DNA of 50,508 nucleotides from an uncultured Bacteroidota bacterium (GCA_903919535.1 CAIXIP010000232.1:1-50508), one strand, 5' to 3'; positions 31,038 to 42,205 are shown, counted from the stretch's first letter. Notes: generated by a model from the sequence alone, not told the origin. Numbers and translations: made by a program.

Positions 31038-31313
31038 AGTTTCGACCGTTTTTTCAGTAAACGCTGGTTCATCCTCCTTTCATTCCTTCTGTCCTGCTAT
31101 TCATTGCAAGTCCGCACCCCCGCTCAATTCTTCCTTTGCGGGCTTTCCATTTCTATCAGGTTTATAAATTTCGGCCTGATTCAACGAGACAAATCCAACA
31201 TCCCAAATTGTACTGAAATTATTTTATCAACCAAATAACGACTTTTTAACATTCTACAAATGTTTGGTATTAATTTTTAAATTTGTCTTCCTATAAAATG
31301 AGAAAGAAAAAGT
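31038..31313. other. Spacer between divergent rpsF operon and dnaX
   Basis: The whole gap is 30952-31313. Besides the rpsF promoter it contains a pyrimidine-rich, relatively GC-rich stretch (about 31070-31170) and a -7-like TAAATTTG at 31278-31285 that could serve dnaX but lacks a TTTG at -33. No RNA gene or further coding sequence is convincing. Confidence 0.5.
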
Positions 31314-33089
31314 ATGGATAATTTTATTGTATCTGCTCGTAAATATCGCCCAGCAACATTTAATACTGTTGTTGGTCAGGAGCATATTACTAATACTTTA
31401 AAAAACGCCATAAAAACTGGTCATCTGGCACAGGCTTTTTTGTTCTGCGGTCCTCGTGGTGTCGGTAAAACAACCTGTGCACGTATTCTTGCAAAAACGA
31501 TCAATTGTACCAATCGCACTAGTGAAACTGAAGCATGTGATCAATGTGAATCTTGTCTGTCATTTAACAGTGGGGCCTCACATAACGTATTTGAATTAGA
31601 TGCCGCATCTAACAACTCAGTTGATGATATTCGGAATCTGGTTGATCAGGTTCGTTATGCTCCCCAACTAGGGACTCATAAAGTGTATATTATAGATGAG
31701 GTTCATATGCTTTCAACAAGCGCATTTAACGCTTTTTTGAAGACTTTGGAGGAGCCGCCTAAACATGCCATTTTTATTTTGGCAACAACTGAAAAACATA
31801 AGATTATTCCTACAATTTTGTCACGCTGTCAAATTTTTGACTTCAACAGAATTCAAATAGACGATATAGCTAATCATCTCGCATTTATTGCCAGAAGTGA
31901 AAATGTAGAGGCTGAAACTGACGCATTGCATATTATCGCCCAAAAGGCTGATGGTGCTTTGCGTGACGCTTGTTCTATTTTTGATCAGATTGTTAGTTTT
32001 GCAGGAAATACTGTTACTTATAAGGCAGTAATTGATAATTTGAACATCCTGGATTACGATTATTATTTTCAAGTTACGGATGCTATTTTAAATGAAAACA
32101 CATCACAAGCTTTATTGCTATTTAACGAAATATTGAATAACGGTTTTGATGGTCACAATTTTGTTGCAGGCATGGGTGAGCATTTACGTAATTTATTAGT
32201 AAGTAAAGATGCTGAAACGCTTCAGTTATTAGAAGTGGGGACAAAGATCCGTGATAAATACAAAGAACAGTCAGGGAAATGTTCCATGCCTTTTTTGGTA
32301 AAAGGATTAACGATTCTTAATAAAACGGATATACAATACAAGTCTAGCAAAAATCATCGACTCCAGGTCGAGTTAGCGCTACTTCAGCTTTGCTCTATCA
32401 ACTCCATCGGGACTGATACCGAAAAAAAAAATGACTTAATTAAGCCAATAGCAAAGGCTAAAGTTATTGAAACTATTGACAATTCAGGAAAATCAGCACC
32501 TAAACTTGAGATTCAACAACCTTTTGTGGCAAGTGCTACGCTAATAGAAAAAAATACAATTACAACAACTGCTAGTAAGGAAAATGTGGTGCCAACTGTT
32601 AAAAAGCCAATCCTGAAAACAAGCACGCCTTCCATTCATCAACACCTTAATTCAGAAAAAAAAATTAATAATACTTCTGATAACGCTATTGAACAAAATA
32701 TAATATTAGCTGGACAACCAAAGGCTCATTTCACGCAGCAGTCACTTGAAGTTGCCTGGAATAAATATGCAAATGGATTAAAAGAAAAAAGGGCAGGTTT
32801 GTCAAGCGCATTATTGAGTAAGCGTCCAATTCTAATTAATGATACTGTAGTTGAATTCCCAATAAATAATAAGGCATTGGAAGAGTCCATTAATGAAGAC
32901 AAAATGAATTTTTTGGACTTTTTGCGTAAGGAGCTAAACAACTATTCTATATCAATGAATCTTGTAATGACTGTTGTTGAGGAAAAAACCAACCTTTATA
33001 CTGCCAATGACAGATATAAAAGATTATCTGAAAAAAATCCAACTATTAATAAACTCCGCCAAGCATTTGATTTAGATATCGAATTTTGA
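31314..33089 (+). CDS. dnaX: DNA polymerase III subunit gamma/tau
   Basis: The product is 591 residues. The N-terminal clamp-loader AAA+ domain (1-370) begins with ARKYRPATFNTVVGQEHITN. It has Walker A GPRGVGKTTCAR, a cysteine zinc-binding cluster (NCTNRTSETEACDQCESC), Walker B VYIIDEVHMLS, and sensor 1 FILATTEKHKIIPTILSRCQ. A divergent, low-complexity linker (about 380-470) and a C-terminal tau domain follow. It loads the sliding clamp and tethers the polymerase. The full-length tau form is encoded; I did not identify a frameshift signal. It is monocistronic and divergent from the ribosomal operon. Confidence 0.96.
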   Translation: MDNFIVSARKYRPATFNTVVGQEHITNTLKNAIKTGHLAQAFLFCGPRGVGKTTCARILAKTINCTNRTSETEACDQCESCLSFNSGASHNVFELDAASNNSVDDIRNLVDQVRYAPQLGTHKVYIIDEVHMLSTSAFNAFLKTLEEPPKHAIFILATTEKHKIIPTILSRCQIFDFNRIQIDDIANHLAFIARSENVEAETDALHIIAQKADGALRDACSIFDQIVSFAGNTVTYKAVIDNLNILDYDYYFQVTDAILNENTSQALLLFNEILNNGFDGHNFVAGMGEHLRNLLVSKDAETLQLLEVGTKIRDKYKEQSGKCSMPFLVKGLTILNKTDIQYKSSKNHRLQVELALLQLCSINSIGTDTEKKNDLIKPIAKAKVIETIDNSGKSAPKLEIQQPFVASATLIEKNTITTTASKENVVPTVKKPILKTSTPSIHQHLNSEKKINNTSDNAIEQNIILAGQPKAHFTQQSLEVAWNKYANGLKEKRAGLSSALLSKRPILINDTVVEFPINNKALEESINEDKMNFLDFLRKELNNYSISMNLVMTVVEEKTNLYTANDRYKRLSEKNPTINKLRQAFDLDIEF

Positions 33090-33164
33090 AGTGTTTATAT
33101 TATTTTAATGCAACTAGTATGTTGTAAATTGCATCTGAAAAGATGTAAAAAAAGCATTTTTTCA

Positions 33165-33172
33165 TATCTTTG
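33165..33172 (+). promoter_or_regulatory. Likely -7 box of the collagen-like gene
   Basis: TATCTTTG matches TAnnTTTG and lies 55 bases before the preferred ATG at 33227. It overlaps the farther upstream in-frame ATG at 33170, which argues against that start. No clear TTTG lies 19 bases upstream. Confidence 0.55.
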
Positions 33173-33226
33173 AAATTGAGAATATATTTTAAAAATATTA
33201 GATTTGTAAAAACAAACCCTTCCAAT

Positions 33227-35812
33227 ATGAAAAACAAAATATTCAAACTATCAGCAATTATAGGCTTTGTTGCTTTTATGGTTGTTTTTATTCCGAACAA
33301 AATTATTGCTCAGGACAATGTAGGTATTGGAACCAATACTCCAGATGCTAGTGCAATTTTAGAATTATTGTCTACAAATAAGGGTTTTTTGGTCCCTCGT
33401 ATGAATAGTGCAGGGATGAATGCAATTGCAGCTCCGGCAAACTCTTTGTTGATTTATAATACAGATTCAATGTGTTATTTCTTTTATCGTCAACCAATAA
33501 CGGCATGGGTTTCTTTGTGTAATATAGGTACTGGTTCAGTTGGTTTAACAGGTCCAACAGGAGCAGCAGGAATTAATGGAACAACTGGTTCAACAGGAAT
33601 CAACGGAGTTACAGGTGCAACAGGAGTTGGTACTGCTGGCGCTACAGGCGCTACAGGTGCTACAGGTGTTGGGATTGCTGGTGTAACTGGTTCTACTGGC
33701 CCAACTGGATTGACAGGTCCAACAGGTTTTGGTGCAGGAACTCCGGGAGCAACAGGTTCAACAGGGCCAACTGGCACAACCGGAATTGCAGGGCCAACAG
33801 GAGCTGCTGGTGCCACAGGAGTCGCAGGGTCAACAGGGATTACAGGTGTAACAGGGCTTACTGGCGTAACAGGAGTGGCGGGTTCAACAGGCATAGTTGG
33901 CCCAACGGGGATTATTGGTGTAACAGGACTAACAGGTGTAACAGGATTGACGGGTGCAACTGGGGTTGCAGGAGCAACAGGAACAGTTGGTGCTACAGGA
34001 GCTATTGGTACCACAGGTGCAACGGGTGCTGATTTAAATACACATTGGACTATCACGGGAAATGCAGGGACAACCGCAGGAACCAATTATATTGGAACAA
34101 ACGATGCAAAAGACTGGGTAATAAAAACTGGAGGAAGTGCTGCAACAAATGAAAGAATGAGAGTTGTTGGTTCAACTGTAAATGGTAATATTTTGGTAAA
34201 TTCTACTACTGCAGTGAGTGCTACAACAGATGTTATGGAAGTATTTGGTTACGGTTATCCTGGAGCAATTAATACTACAAATACTTTAGAATATCCTATT
34301 AATGGACTTAGTGCAGGAACGGCTTTTGGTGTATATGGCGAAAATATTGGAACAGGATATGGAGTTTATGGTTATTCATTAGGTGATAATGCTACAGGTA
34401 CATTTGGTGAAAATTCTAACACTTCAACACCTGCACTTACTGCCAATGCTAGTGCATATGGTGTTTATGGGTATTCAAACAGGGTGCCAAGTGGTACTGG
34501 TGTAACCTATGGTGTATTAGGTTATGTTGATCCTGCTGTTTTAACAGGTGCAGCAGATGGCCTTTTTGGACAAACTTCTTCTGCAGCTGGATATGGTGCT
34601 GTTGGTTATAGTGCAGCAACTACTGGTGCTTCTCATGGAGTATATGGTTTAGCTACTTCTGTAAAAAATGCTTCTGGTGTGAGAGGTTATAATAATACAA
34701 ATTTAACAGTAGGCACTGATTTAGCATGGGGAGTGAGAGGAACTGTTACAGGAACACTTGTTACTGGTTCTCAATCTGCTGGGGTAAGGGGCGAAACATC
34801 TGGCCTGCCAGCGGGAACCGCTACAACTATTGGTGTAGTTGGTAGTGCAACTGCAGCATCAGGTGATGCATTAGGTGTTTGGGGTATTTCAAATTCAACT
34901 GCAGGTGTAGCTGTTGAAGGAGATGCAACTGCTATTACCGGACAATCATATGGTATTTATGGAAGTTCAGCTTCCACAAATTCAGGTGCTGCCGGAATAT
35001 TTGGTGTTCAAAGTACAACCTTAGGAACCGGTATTCAAGGTTTAGGAAATAATCAAGCTTCATTTATTAATTTAACCAGGGGAAGTGGTGTTGCTGGAAC
35101 CGGGCTTCAATATGGTGTAGCAGGAACCGCTTTTTCAGCAAATAACACAAGTCCGTTAAGCAATGAACCAGCAGCAGCAGCAGCTGCTGCTGCTGGAGGG
35201 TATTTTCAGGTAGGAACAATTATCGCAGGAAGTTATGTGTCGCAGGCATATTCATACGTTGCTGTTAGAGAGGCAGGAGGAGCAGGAGGGTTGCGAAAAA
35301 TTATTGGTAACGGTACTGTTAATACCATTGTGAAGGATTCAGACAATAAACTTATTGCGCTGAGTTGCCCAGAAGCTCCTGAAAATCTTTTTCAGGATTA
35401 TGGTACAGGGAAATTGGTTAATGGAATTGTTCATATTGACTTAGACCCAAGATTAGTTAAAAATATTGTTGTAAATGAACAGCATCCATTGCGAGCTTTT
35501 GTTCAATTAGAAGGTGATTGCAAAGGTGTTTATATTACAAATAAAACACAAAATGGTTTTGATGTTGTAGAGTTGGATGGTGGTAAATCTAATGTTAGTT
35601 TTTCTTGGACAATTACTGCGAATCGTGCAGATGAGCAATTAAGCGATGGGTCTTGGTCGCGTTATTCTCAGGAGCGTTTTCCTAATGCACCTGGTCCACA
35701 GGAAACAACGGTTAGCAAAGCTCCTCAGTCACATCAACTTACAGAGGCAAAGGATACTCCACGAGAAATGGCTAAGCCAGTATCCCCTAAACAAAAACCT
35801 AAAAGAAAATAA
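33227..35812 (+). CDS. Large secreted collagen-like (GXT-repeat) protein
   Basis: The product is about 861 residues from ATG 33227, which begins the signal peptide ([16 protein letters not shown] to IIAQ). An N-terminal region ([29 protein letters not shown]) is a common head of Bacteroidota surface proteins. Residues about 103-270 are collagen-type Gly-X-Thr/Gly-Pro-Thr triplets (GPTGAAG, GATGATG). A long glycine-rich region with recurring YGVYG, GVRG and GVLGY motifs follows (about 370-650), then an Ala8 run and a more ordered C-terminal domain (about 690-820). It ends in a Pro/Lys-rich tail. There is no T9SS sorting domain, so the export route is unclear. It probably forms a surface fibre or adhesin. 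Confidence 0.85.
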   Translation: MKNKIFKLSAIIGFVAFMVVFIPNKIIAQDNVGIGTNTPDASAILELLSTNKGFLVPRMNSAGMNAIAAPANSLLIYNTDSMCYFFYRQPITAWVSLCNIGTGSVGLTGPTGAAGINGTTGSTGINGVTGATGVGTAGATGATGATGVGIAGVTGSTGPTGLTGPTGFGAGTPGATGSTGPTGTTGIAGPTGAAGATGVAGSTGITGVTGLTGVTGVAGSTGIVGPTGIIGVTGLTGVTGLTGATGVAGATGTVGATGAIGTTGATGADLNTHWTITGNAGTTAGTNYIGTNDAKDWVIKTGGSAATNERMRVVGSTVNGNILVNSTTAVSATTDVMEVFGYGYPGAINTTNTLEYPINGLSAGTAFGVYGENIGTGYGVYGYSLGDNATGTFGENSNTSTPALTANASAYGVYGYSNRVPSGTGVTYGVLGYVDPAVLTGAADGLFGQTSSAAGYGAVGYSAATTGASHGVYGLATSVKNASGVRGYNNTNLTVGTDLAWGVRGTVTGTLVTGSQSAGVRGETSGLPAGTATTIGVVGSATAASGDALGVWGISNSTAGVAVEGDATAITGQSYGIYGSSASTNSGAAGIFGVQSTTLGTGIQGLGNNQASFINLTRGSGVAGTGLQYGVAGTAFSANNTSPLSNEPAAAAAAAAGGYFQVGTIIAGSYVSQAYSYVAVREAGGAGGLRKIIGNGTVNTIVKDSDNKLIALSCPEAPENLFQDYGTGKLVNGIVHIDLDPRLVKNIVVNEQHPLRAFVQLEGDCKGVYITNKTQNGFDVVELDGGKSNVSFSWTITANRADEQLSDGSWSRYSQERFPNAPGPQETTVSKAPQSHQLTEAKDTPREMAKPVSPKQKPKRK
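33532..34032 (+). repeat. Collagen-like triplet repeat tract
   Basis: About 500 bases of imperfect 9-base repeats (GGxxxxACAGG type) encode Gly-X-Thr triplets. Such tracts commonly vary in copy number. The opposite strand is also open here, giving a Pro/Val-rich shadow frame with no independent support. Confidence 0.85.
35172..35195. repeat. (CAG)4(CTG)4 perfect palindrome encoding polyalanine
   Basis: Four CAG units are followed immediately by four CTG units, forming a perfect 24-base palindrome. Read in frame as GCA/GCT codons it gives a run of alanines in the collagen-like protein. It is GC-rich in an AT-rich gene and can fold into a hairpin. Confidence 0.85.
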
Positions 35813-35825
35813 GTAAAACTTTGAG

Positions 35826-35871
35826 CAATAAAAAAGACCTTGAGGAAATTTCCTCAAGGTCTTTTTTATTG
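35826..35871. terminator. Perfect 46-base palindromic bidirectional terminator
   Basis: A perfect inverted repeat with 23-base arms (CAATAAAAAAGACCTTGAGG... and its complement) lies between the collagen-like gene (stop 35812) and the convergent gyrB (stop 35887). A-runs and T-runs flank the GC core GACCTTGAGGAAA, so it can stop transcription from both sides. Confidence 0.92.
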
Positions 35872-35886
35872 TTTAAAGTTCAAATT

Positions 35887-37863
<1,977 letters not shown>

Positions 37864-37894
37864 TTATATAGTTTTCGCAAATTTTTAATGCAAA

Positions 37895-37902
37895 CAAATA
37901 TA
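37895..37902 (-). promoter_or_regulatory. Likely -7 box of gyrB
   Basis: On the minus strand TATATTTG matches TAnnTTTG, about 38 bases before the gyrB ATG. There is no clear TTTG exactly 19 bases upstream. Confidence 0.5.
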
Positions 37903-37941
37903 GCTTTTTCCCTTCAAAATAAGGGTAAAGCAAGAAATTAA

Positions 37942-37984
37942 AACGTCTTATTTTATTAACATTTAGTTAACAAAATAAGACGTT
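37942..37984 (-). terminator. Long hairpin terminator of the metal-handling region
   Basis: AACGTCTTATTTTATTAAC (37942-37960) pairs with GTTAACAAAATAAGACGTT (37966-37984) with one mismatch and a 5-base loop. It lies 37 bases past the stop at 38021, so it probably ends transcripts from the large minus-strand metal block before the gyrB promoter. Confidence 0.75.
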
Positions 37985-38020
37985 AAATATGGAAAGAAAA
38001 TGCAAGGGTTTTATTCTTGT

Positions 38021-39043
38021 TTAAGAGGGTGTTTTTTCCTCCTTTACTGCTTTCTTTTTTATCATAAAGCGATAAGTGAGTCCTGCTGTAATTTGATATT
38101 GAGAACCAACCTGTGATCCATTTACAAACTGATAAACGGGGAATTCACTTAAGGCAAATAGGGTGAATTTTTTATAACTATAGCTTAACTGCGGAACGAT
38201 CAATATTTTTCTGCCTCCAGTATCTTCTTTGTAAAAGCCATAATATGCAACTAAATCAATATTTGGGGCAGATCTTACCATCCCTATCCATTCTCCCTTT
38301 ATTTGCAAAGTTACTCCCAGTTTCTTGAAAAATGTTTGTCCTACAAATAGGCCCACACTTGCATAATCGCCAAACTTTTCTCCTAATGGATTAAAACCCT
38401 TTTTAACATAAAGTGCATTCATAAATATTCTGAAATTCTTTTCAGGATAACCTCTGTAAAAAAAACCGTAAAAAATAAAGTCATGTGCGCCTGTAGATGG
38501 CTGTACTGCTGGTGTTGAGGTGGTGTATAGCTTTTCTCCTGTGGTTGGGTCAGTATAAACAAGAGTAGAGTCATCATATTTCCCTAAAGGGATTTTTAAT
38601 CCTAATCCCAGTGTAATTTCCGTCCTCTTTGTTTCTGTGTTTTTGCTATAAATAGTATATCTCGGGAACAAGATCAGATCGCCAATACCACTTGAAGTAA
38701 TGGTGTCTTTTTTGCGTAGACCAATTTGTGTTTTGTTGATGAAATACCCGGTTTCAACAGACATAGTTAGGTTTTTGGTAACGCCATAAGCCAACCTGAA
38801 ATATAAATATTTTGACTGCAAATCGTCAAACAGTTTAGCTGTATCTCTTCGGTCACCCGTAAAAAACTTTTTTGTATTCAGGTATTGAAAGTTTGCATTT
38901 ACTTCCATTTGTCTTTCAGAAAGGACTCCTTGTGAAGTGCCTCCAGCTATTGGACTTCCGCTACCCCCTGAGCAACAGCCTTGAGAATAAATTACTTTTG
39001 AAGATAGAAGTAGAATGCCGATAAAAAATGTTGATAAACGCAT
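38021..39043 (-). CDS. Outer-membrane beta-barrel protein with N-terminal CC motif
   Basis: The product is 340 residues with a signal peptide (1-21). The mature N terminus is GCCSGGSGSPIAGG, a vicinal cysteine pair at 23-24 that could bind a soft metal. The rest alternates beta strands and turns (YLYFRLAYGVTKNLTMSVET, ITLGLGLKIPLGKYDD, YQITAGLTYRFMIKKK), as in meta-pathway-type channel or reporter barrels. It lacks TonB-box and plug domains. It follows the T9SS thioredoxin-like gene with a gap of about 165 bases containing a REP-like pair, so it may have its own promoter. A metal-linked role is inferred from the cysteines and neighbours. Confidence 0.7.
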   Translation of the reverse strand: MRLSTFFIGILLLSSKVIYSQGCCSGGSGSPIAGGTSQGVLSERQMEVNANFQYLNTKKFFTGDRRDTAKLFDDLQSKYLYFRLAYGVTKNLTMSVETGYFINKTQIGLRKKDTITSSGIGDLILFPRYTIYSKNTETKRTEITLGLGLKIPLGKYDDSTLVYTDPTTGEKLYTTSTPAVQPSTGAHDFIFYGFFYRGYPEKNFRIFMNALYVKKGFNPLGEKFGDYASVGLFVGQTFFKKLGVTLQIKGEWIGMVRSAPNIDLVAYYGFYKEDTGGRKILIVPQLSYSYKKFTLFALSEFPVYQFVNGSQVGSQYQITAGLTYRFMIKKKAVKEEKTPS

Positions 39044-39107
39044 ACTGAGTTTTTTTAGAATCGAAAATAATTAATTATTGTTTTTAAATGATGTGCCTAA
39101 TGAATTA

Positions 39108-39175
39108 CATCATTTCGATCAAACGGAGACATTGTCTTGCAATCTGTTGAGATTTCTCCATTCGGTCGAAATGAC
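39108..39175. repeat. Palindromic REP-like pair, copy 3
   Basis: CATCATTTCGATCAAACGGAG (from 39108) faces its inverted partner TTGAGATTTCTCCATTCGGT plus CGAAATGAC (39147-39175). The arms match the single-armed copies at 5961-5988 and 18778-18805. Paired inverted copies in an intergenic gap are typical of REP/BIME-like elements. Confidence 0.65.
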
Positions 39176-39210
39176 ATAAAAAACATCTGAAAAGCCCAAT
39201 ATTTATTTAC

Positions 39211-39996
39211 CTAATGTACTATTGAAAACTTACGTATTTCGGTATTGTTTCCAACTTTTATTTGCATAAAATAAACACCATCACTTAATGATTCAAAGTT
39301 GATTGATATTTCGTGTTTCCCAGCCGTTTGCTTTTCAACAGTAACAGTTTTTACTGTTTCACCTAACATGTTATATACTGTAAAACTTACGTCAGAAATT
39401 TGATCTGTATTAAAAGCAATTTTTGCTGTATTTGTTACAGGGTTAGGAAATAGATTTAATTCAAAATCTATGTTTGAACTTTCATTTATCCCTATTGAAT
39501 TTGGGGCTGCTAATGCATTAGTGATAGCTGTTGTTATCGCAGCTTGAGTAAAGCCAGTATTTACCTGGTTGTAAAATATGGTATGTGCGTTGCCGCCCAA
39601 TACAACTACTTTTGGCATTCCAGTGGTAGCACCATAATTGGACATATTAATTACATTTCCTGTGTTTGCAAAAACAGAACTTGGTGTAATCACATTTGTT
39701 GTAGCCCAAGATGTTAGCGTACTGCAACTCCCTCCGGTGTCATCTATTAAATAATAAAAAACTCTTCCAGGGTTTGAGCTTGCAAATGACGCTGATGCGT
39801 TATAGGCTGCTTTCGCTCCTGGGATACAAGAAGAACAAGGCATAACCCATACAAGTACAATAACTTTTCCTCCATCTAATTCTGAAAATAATTGATGAGG
39901 CGCTCCAGCGCAATCGGTTGCGTTAAAATCGGTTTGTCCGAAAATAGCAATACTGCTTGTCAGTAGTAGAGATAAGGAAAGTAAGATTTTTTTCAT
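39211..39996 (-). CDS. Secreted thioredoxin-like protein with T9SS type A sorting domain
   Basis: The product is 261 residues with a signal peptide (1-20, IFGQ). The thioredoxin-like domain (about 22-165) has VLVWVMPCSSCIPGAKAAYN with CxxC at C54 and C57, and a cis-proline region GMPKVVVLGG. Further cysteines (C29, and one in GGSCSTL) may be structural. The C-terminal 75 residues are a T9SS sorting domain: LFPNPVTNTAKIAF, VYNMLGETVKTVTV, SDGVYFMQIKVGN. So a thiol-redox domain is predicted outside the outer membrane. It follows the cytochrome/porin genes on the same strand, after a 270-base gap. Confidence 0.85.
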   Translation of the reverse strand: MKKILLSLSLLLTSSIAIFGQTDFNATDCAGAPHQLFSELDGGKVIVLVWVMPCSSCIPGAKAAYNASASFASSNPGRVFYYLIDDTGGSCSTLTSWATTNVITPSSVFANTGNVINMSNYGATTGMPKVVVLGGNAHTIFYNQVNTGFTQAAITTAITNALAAPNSIGINESSNIDFELNLFPNPVTNTAKIAFNTDQISDVSFTVYNMLGETVKTVTVEKQTAGKHEISINFESLSDGVYFMQIKVGNNTEIRKFSIVH

Positions 39997-40269
39997 TTGA
40001 TTTTTTTATTTGTTAAATTTTTATTTGTTTATTTTCTATTGTTTTAGTTCACCATAAACGTCAAATCGAATTGAGTATTAATTTATATTTATGAATCCAT
40101 TTATCTTCACTTTTAACGGCTAAAAAATATATTTTTTTGAAAAAATATTTCATCCGTTTATAAAGTCAAAATCGTATTTAATTAAATATTTCATCAACTC
40201 AAATGTACATAATTTAATATCGAAGAGAGCTATAAATACTGCCTATTCTTAGCAATCACTCTGCATTTA

Positions 40270-40542
40270 TTAATTTGCTGATTGGAGGAAAGCAACTATT
40301 TTCCCTGCTTCATCTTTTGTTAAATTAGCGCGATCCTGCATATGCAACCCAATTGTTTTCCATTGTTTGTCATTAAAATCGACAGGTGATGGAGTATTAT
40401 GGCAACGAATACAGTTTTCTCCCCATAATTGTGCCCCAGATTTATTTGCAATCACCTCCTTTGCAGAAGCACAACTTTGAATAAAAATTGTTGTAATTAA
40501 AAACGCAACAACGAATCCGATTATTAATTTTATTTTTTTCAT
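40270..40542 (-). CDS. Monohaem c-type cytochrome lipoprotein
   Basis: The product is about 90 residues from ATG 40542; an upstream ATG at 40572 would put polar residues before the lipoprotein signal. The signal ends FIQSC with the lipidated C24. A single haem site CIRCH lies at 44-48 (GENCIRCHNTPSPVDF), with a methionine in IGLHMQDRANL as a possible sixth ligand. It would be a membrane-anchored, periplasm-facing electron carrier. It lies 20 bases after the porin gene stop on the same strand, suggesting they are co-expressed and functionally linked. Confidence 0.85.
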   Translation of the reverse strand: MKKIKLIIGFVVAFLITTIFIQSCASAKEVIANKSGAQLWGENCIRCHNTPSPVDFNDKQWKTIGLHMQDRANLTKDEAGKIVAFLQSAN

Positions 40543-40561
40543 AATTTTATTTTTTAAAGTT

Positions 40562-41800
40562 TTACAATCCAACAGCTAAATGAATAAGTAACATGCGTTC
40601 ACTCACGCCTTTCATGCTACTCATTCCTCCCATGCCACTCATTGCTGAACCTCCAGCCGCGCCATCGGTTATCTGATAACTCAGTTTAAGAACCGTTCTC
40701 CATGTGAACCAATAATTTAGGCCAACTTCAATTTGTGATTGTTCACTTTCCCAAAGTGAACCTTTGGGAGTATTATAAACAGAATATCTCCCGACCAGTT
40801 CGATATTTTTTAAGATTTTGTTATCTACTAATGCTGGTCTGAAAGCCAATTGTGCATAATAGGCTGAACTGTTGTTTGTGAATGTGTATCGACTGGTATC
40901 TTCCGGATTAAAGTAAGTTGCTTTACTTATATTAGAAAGATTGTACTGTCCTTTAATATCGATTATACTTTTTAGTGGAGAGATGATCTTAACATAAGAA
41001 AGGTCAAAAGCAGTAAGTAAAGCTGTAACATTTTTATAGTTCAGGTCTTGGTTCATGGTGTCTCCTGCAAATGGAGATTTACTGGAACCAGGTTTTGCGT
41101 AATACCCTGAAGCTCCTATTTCTAGTGATGAATTTGCGAATGGTAAAAATCCAATACGTGCTCCAAATGCTTTGTTGTTGTTGTTATCATTTGCATTTTC
41201 AAAGGATAACATTCCTGCCTCGGTTGGTTCTTCTGTTCCATCTTTTATTCTTGGCCCATTTACACAATATAAAGAATAGCCTAATTTAGATTTCCCTAAT
41301 TGCAATCCGCCACGTATTTCGACACCGATATCAGCCATTGGAGATATTCCATCATGGCCTACAGCTAGGGGGGCAGAACTTAATTTGTTTACCCAGGATG
41401 GGTGAAATTTTTCGCCAAATGTCCCAAATGGAATTAGAAATTTTCCAACTTTAACTGTCAATCCTTTTGAGACAACATAAGAAGCATTTGCATATCCTAG
41501 ATTTAGGCTGAATTGATTTGACATGTATTCCATTTCCAATTCGCTTTCAAAAAGGAAACGGTCACCCTGACGCCATAACAATACGGGATTGAATGATGTC
41601 ATATTAAAATTAACATTGTCAGAAGAAGCATCTAATCCAAATTGAGCAAAGCCGCGAATCATGAAATGAGTTTTGTCTTCTTTCTTCAATGTATTCATTT
41701 CACTTTTAATGACATCTAACTGCGATTGAATAGTGTCTTGGGCATATGTTGAGCCTAGGCATATTGCAAACAAAGCCATTGTAATAGTTTTTGTTTTCAT
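40562..41800 (-). CDS. Outer-membrane porin (phosphate-selective porin O/P-like) with Met-rich loop
   Basis: The product is 412 residues with a signal peptide (1-20, TYAQ). A short coiled-coil-like segment (DVIKSEMNTLKKEDKT) precedes a beta-barrel with FMIRGFAQFGLDASSDN, WRQGDRFLFESELEMEY, LTVKVGKFLIPFGTFGEKFH and WVNKLSSAPLA, typical of the OprO/P-like family. Near the C terminus a loop reads GGSAMSGMGGMSSMKGVSER, with four methionines at three-residue spacing, followed by the final strand. Met-rich loops of this kind bind Cu(I)/Ag(I) in other proteins. It sits between two cytochrome c genes, 1 and 20 bases away, within the copper-efflux block. Substrate is unproven. Confidence 0.82.
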   Translation of the reverse strand: MKTKTITMALFAICLGSTYAQDTIQSQLDVIKSEMNTLKKEDKTHFMIRGFAQFGLDASSDNVNFNMTSFNPVLLWRQGDRFLFESELEMEYMSNQFSLNLGYANASYVVSKGLTVKVGKFLIPFGTFGEKFHPSWVNKLSSAPLAVGHDGISPMADIGVEIRGGLQLGKSKLGYSLYCVNGPRIKDGTEEPTEAGMLSFENANDNNNNKAFGARIGFLPFANSSLEIGASGYYAKPGSSKSPFAGDTMNQDLNYKNVTALLTAFDLSYVKIISPLKSIIDIKGQYNLSNISKATYFNPEDTSRYTFTNNSSAYYAQLAFRPALVDNKILKNIELVGRYSVYNTPKGSLWESEQSQIEVGLNYWFTWRTVLKLSYQITDGAAGGSAMSGMGGMSSMKGVSERMLLIHLAVGL

Positions 41801-41801
41801 A

Positions 41802-42191
41802 CTATTGTTTTTTAAATGTTCGAATAAAATTTACCAATTCCCACCTCTGAACTGATGTTAGTAAGGTTTTGTAACTAGCCATTGGTGGACGCCCCTCACT
41901 CATTTTCCAAAAAAATGCGCCATCAGATTGTTGTTGCGTTTTGTCTAAAGTGAAGTTGCGCGGTTTTGGAGTAAGCGCTAATCCTCCAATTCCATCGCCT
42001 TTACCTTTATCGCCATGACATACAGCACAATTTAGAATAAATAATTTTTTACCTTCTTCTGTTGCTCCAGTGTTTCCTGAGAATGGATTTGTCAAGGTAT
42101 TTGCAACTTCTGGAACGATCCATTCAGGAGTTTGCCAGATAGTAAAACCACAAATAGTAATCAATGCGGTCATCATTAAAACGGTCTTCAT
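41802..42191 (-). CDS. Monohaem c-type cytochrome, exported
   Basis: The product is 129 residues with an N-terminal signal or anchor (MKTVLMMTALITICGFTIWQ). The haem motif CAVCH lies at 55-59 (FILNCAVCHGDKGKGDG), and the Met ligand is probably in SEGRPPMASYKTLL. The C-terminal helix QRWELVNFIRTF is typical of class I cytochromes c of the Cyc1/CccA kind. It lies 1 base upstream of the porin start, so translation may be coupled. The cytochrome-porin-cytochrome order suggests a shared electron-transfer task at the outer membrane. Confidence 0.9.
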   Translation of the reverse strand: MKTVLMMTALITICGFTIWQTPEWIVPEVANTLTNPFSGNTGATEEGKKLFILNCAVCHGDKGKGDGIGGLALTPKPRNFTLDKTQQQSDGAFFWKMSEGRPPMASYKTLLTSVQRWELVNFIRTFKKQ

Positions 42192-42205
42192 GTTTTTTAA
42201 AATAA

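Noticed and set aside
31029-31238. 69-residue plus-strand frame between rpsF and dnaX
   Set aside because: It begins inside the rpsF promoter (31007-31037), its Arg/Ser/Phe-rich composition is unlike a real protein, and no homologous motif is visible.
33100-33180. Possible terminator after dnaX (GCATCTGAAAAGATGT with A-run)
   Set aside because: The stem is only 5 bases and the A-run is on the wrong side for dnaX; it overlaps the next gene's promoter.
33490-34086. Long minus-strand frame rich in Val and Pro opposite the collagen repeats
   Set aside because: It is the antisense reading of the Gly-X-Thr repeat tract; repetitive DNA keeps it open. No promoter or signal, and the plus-strand protein has clear domains.
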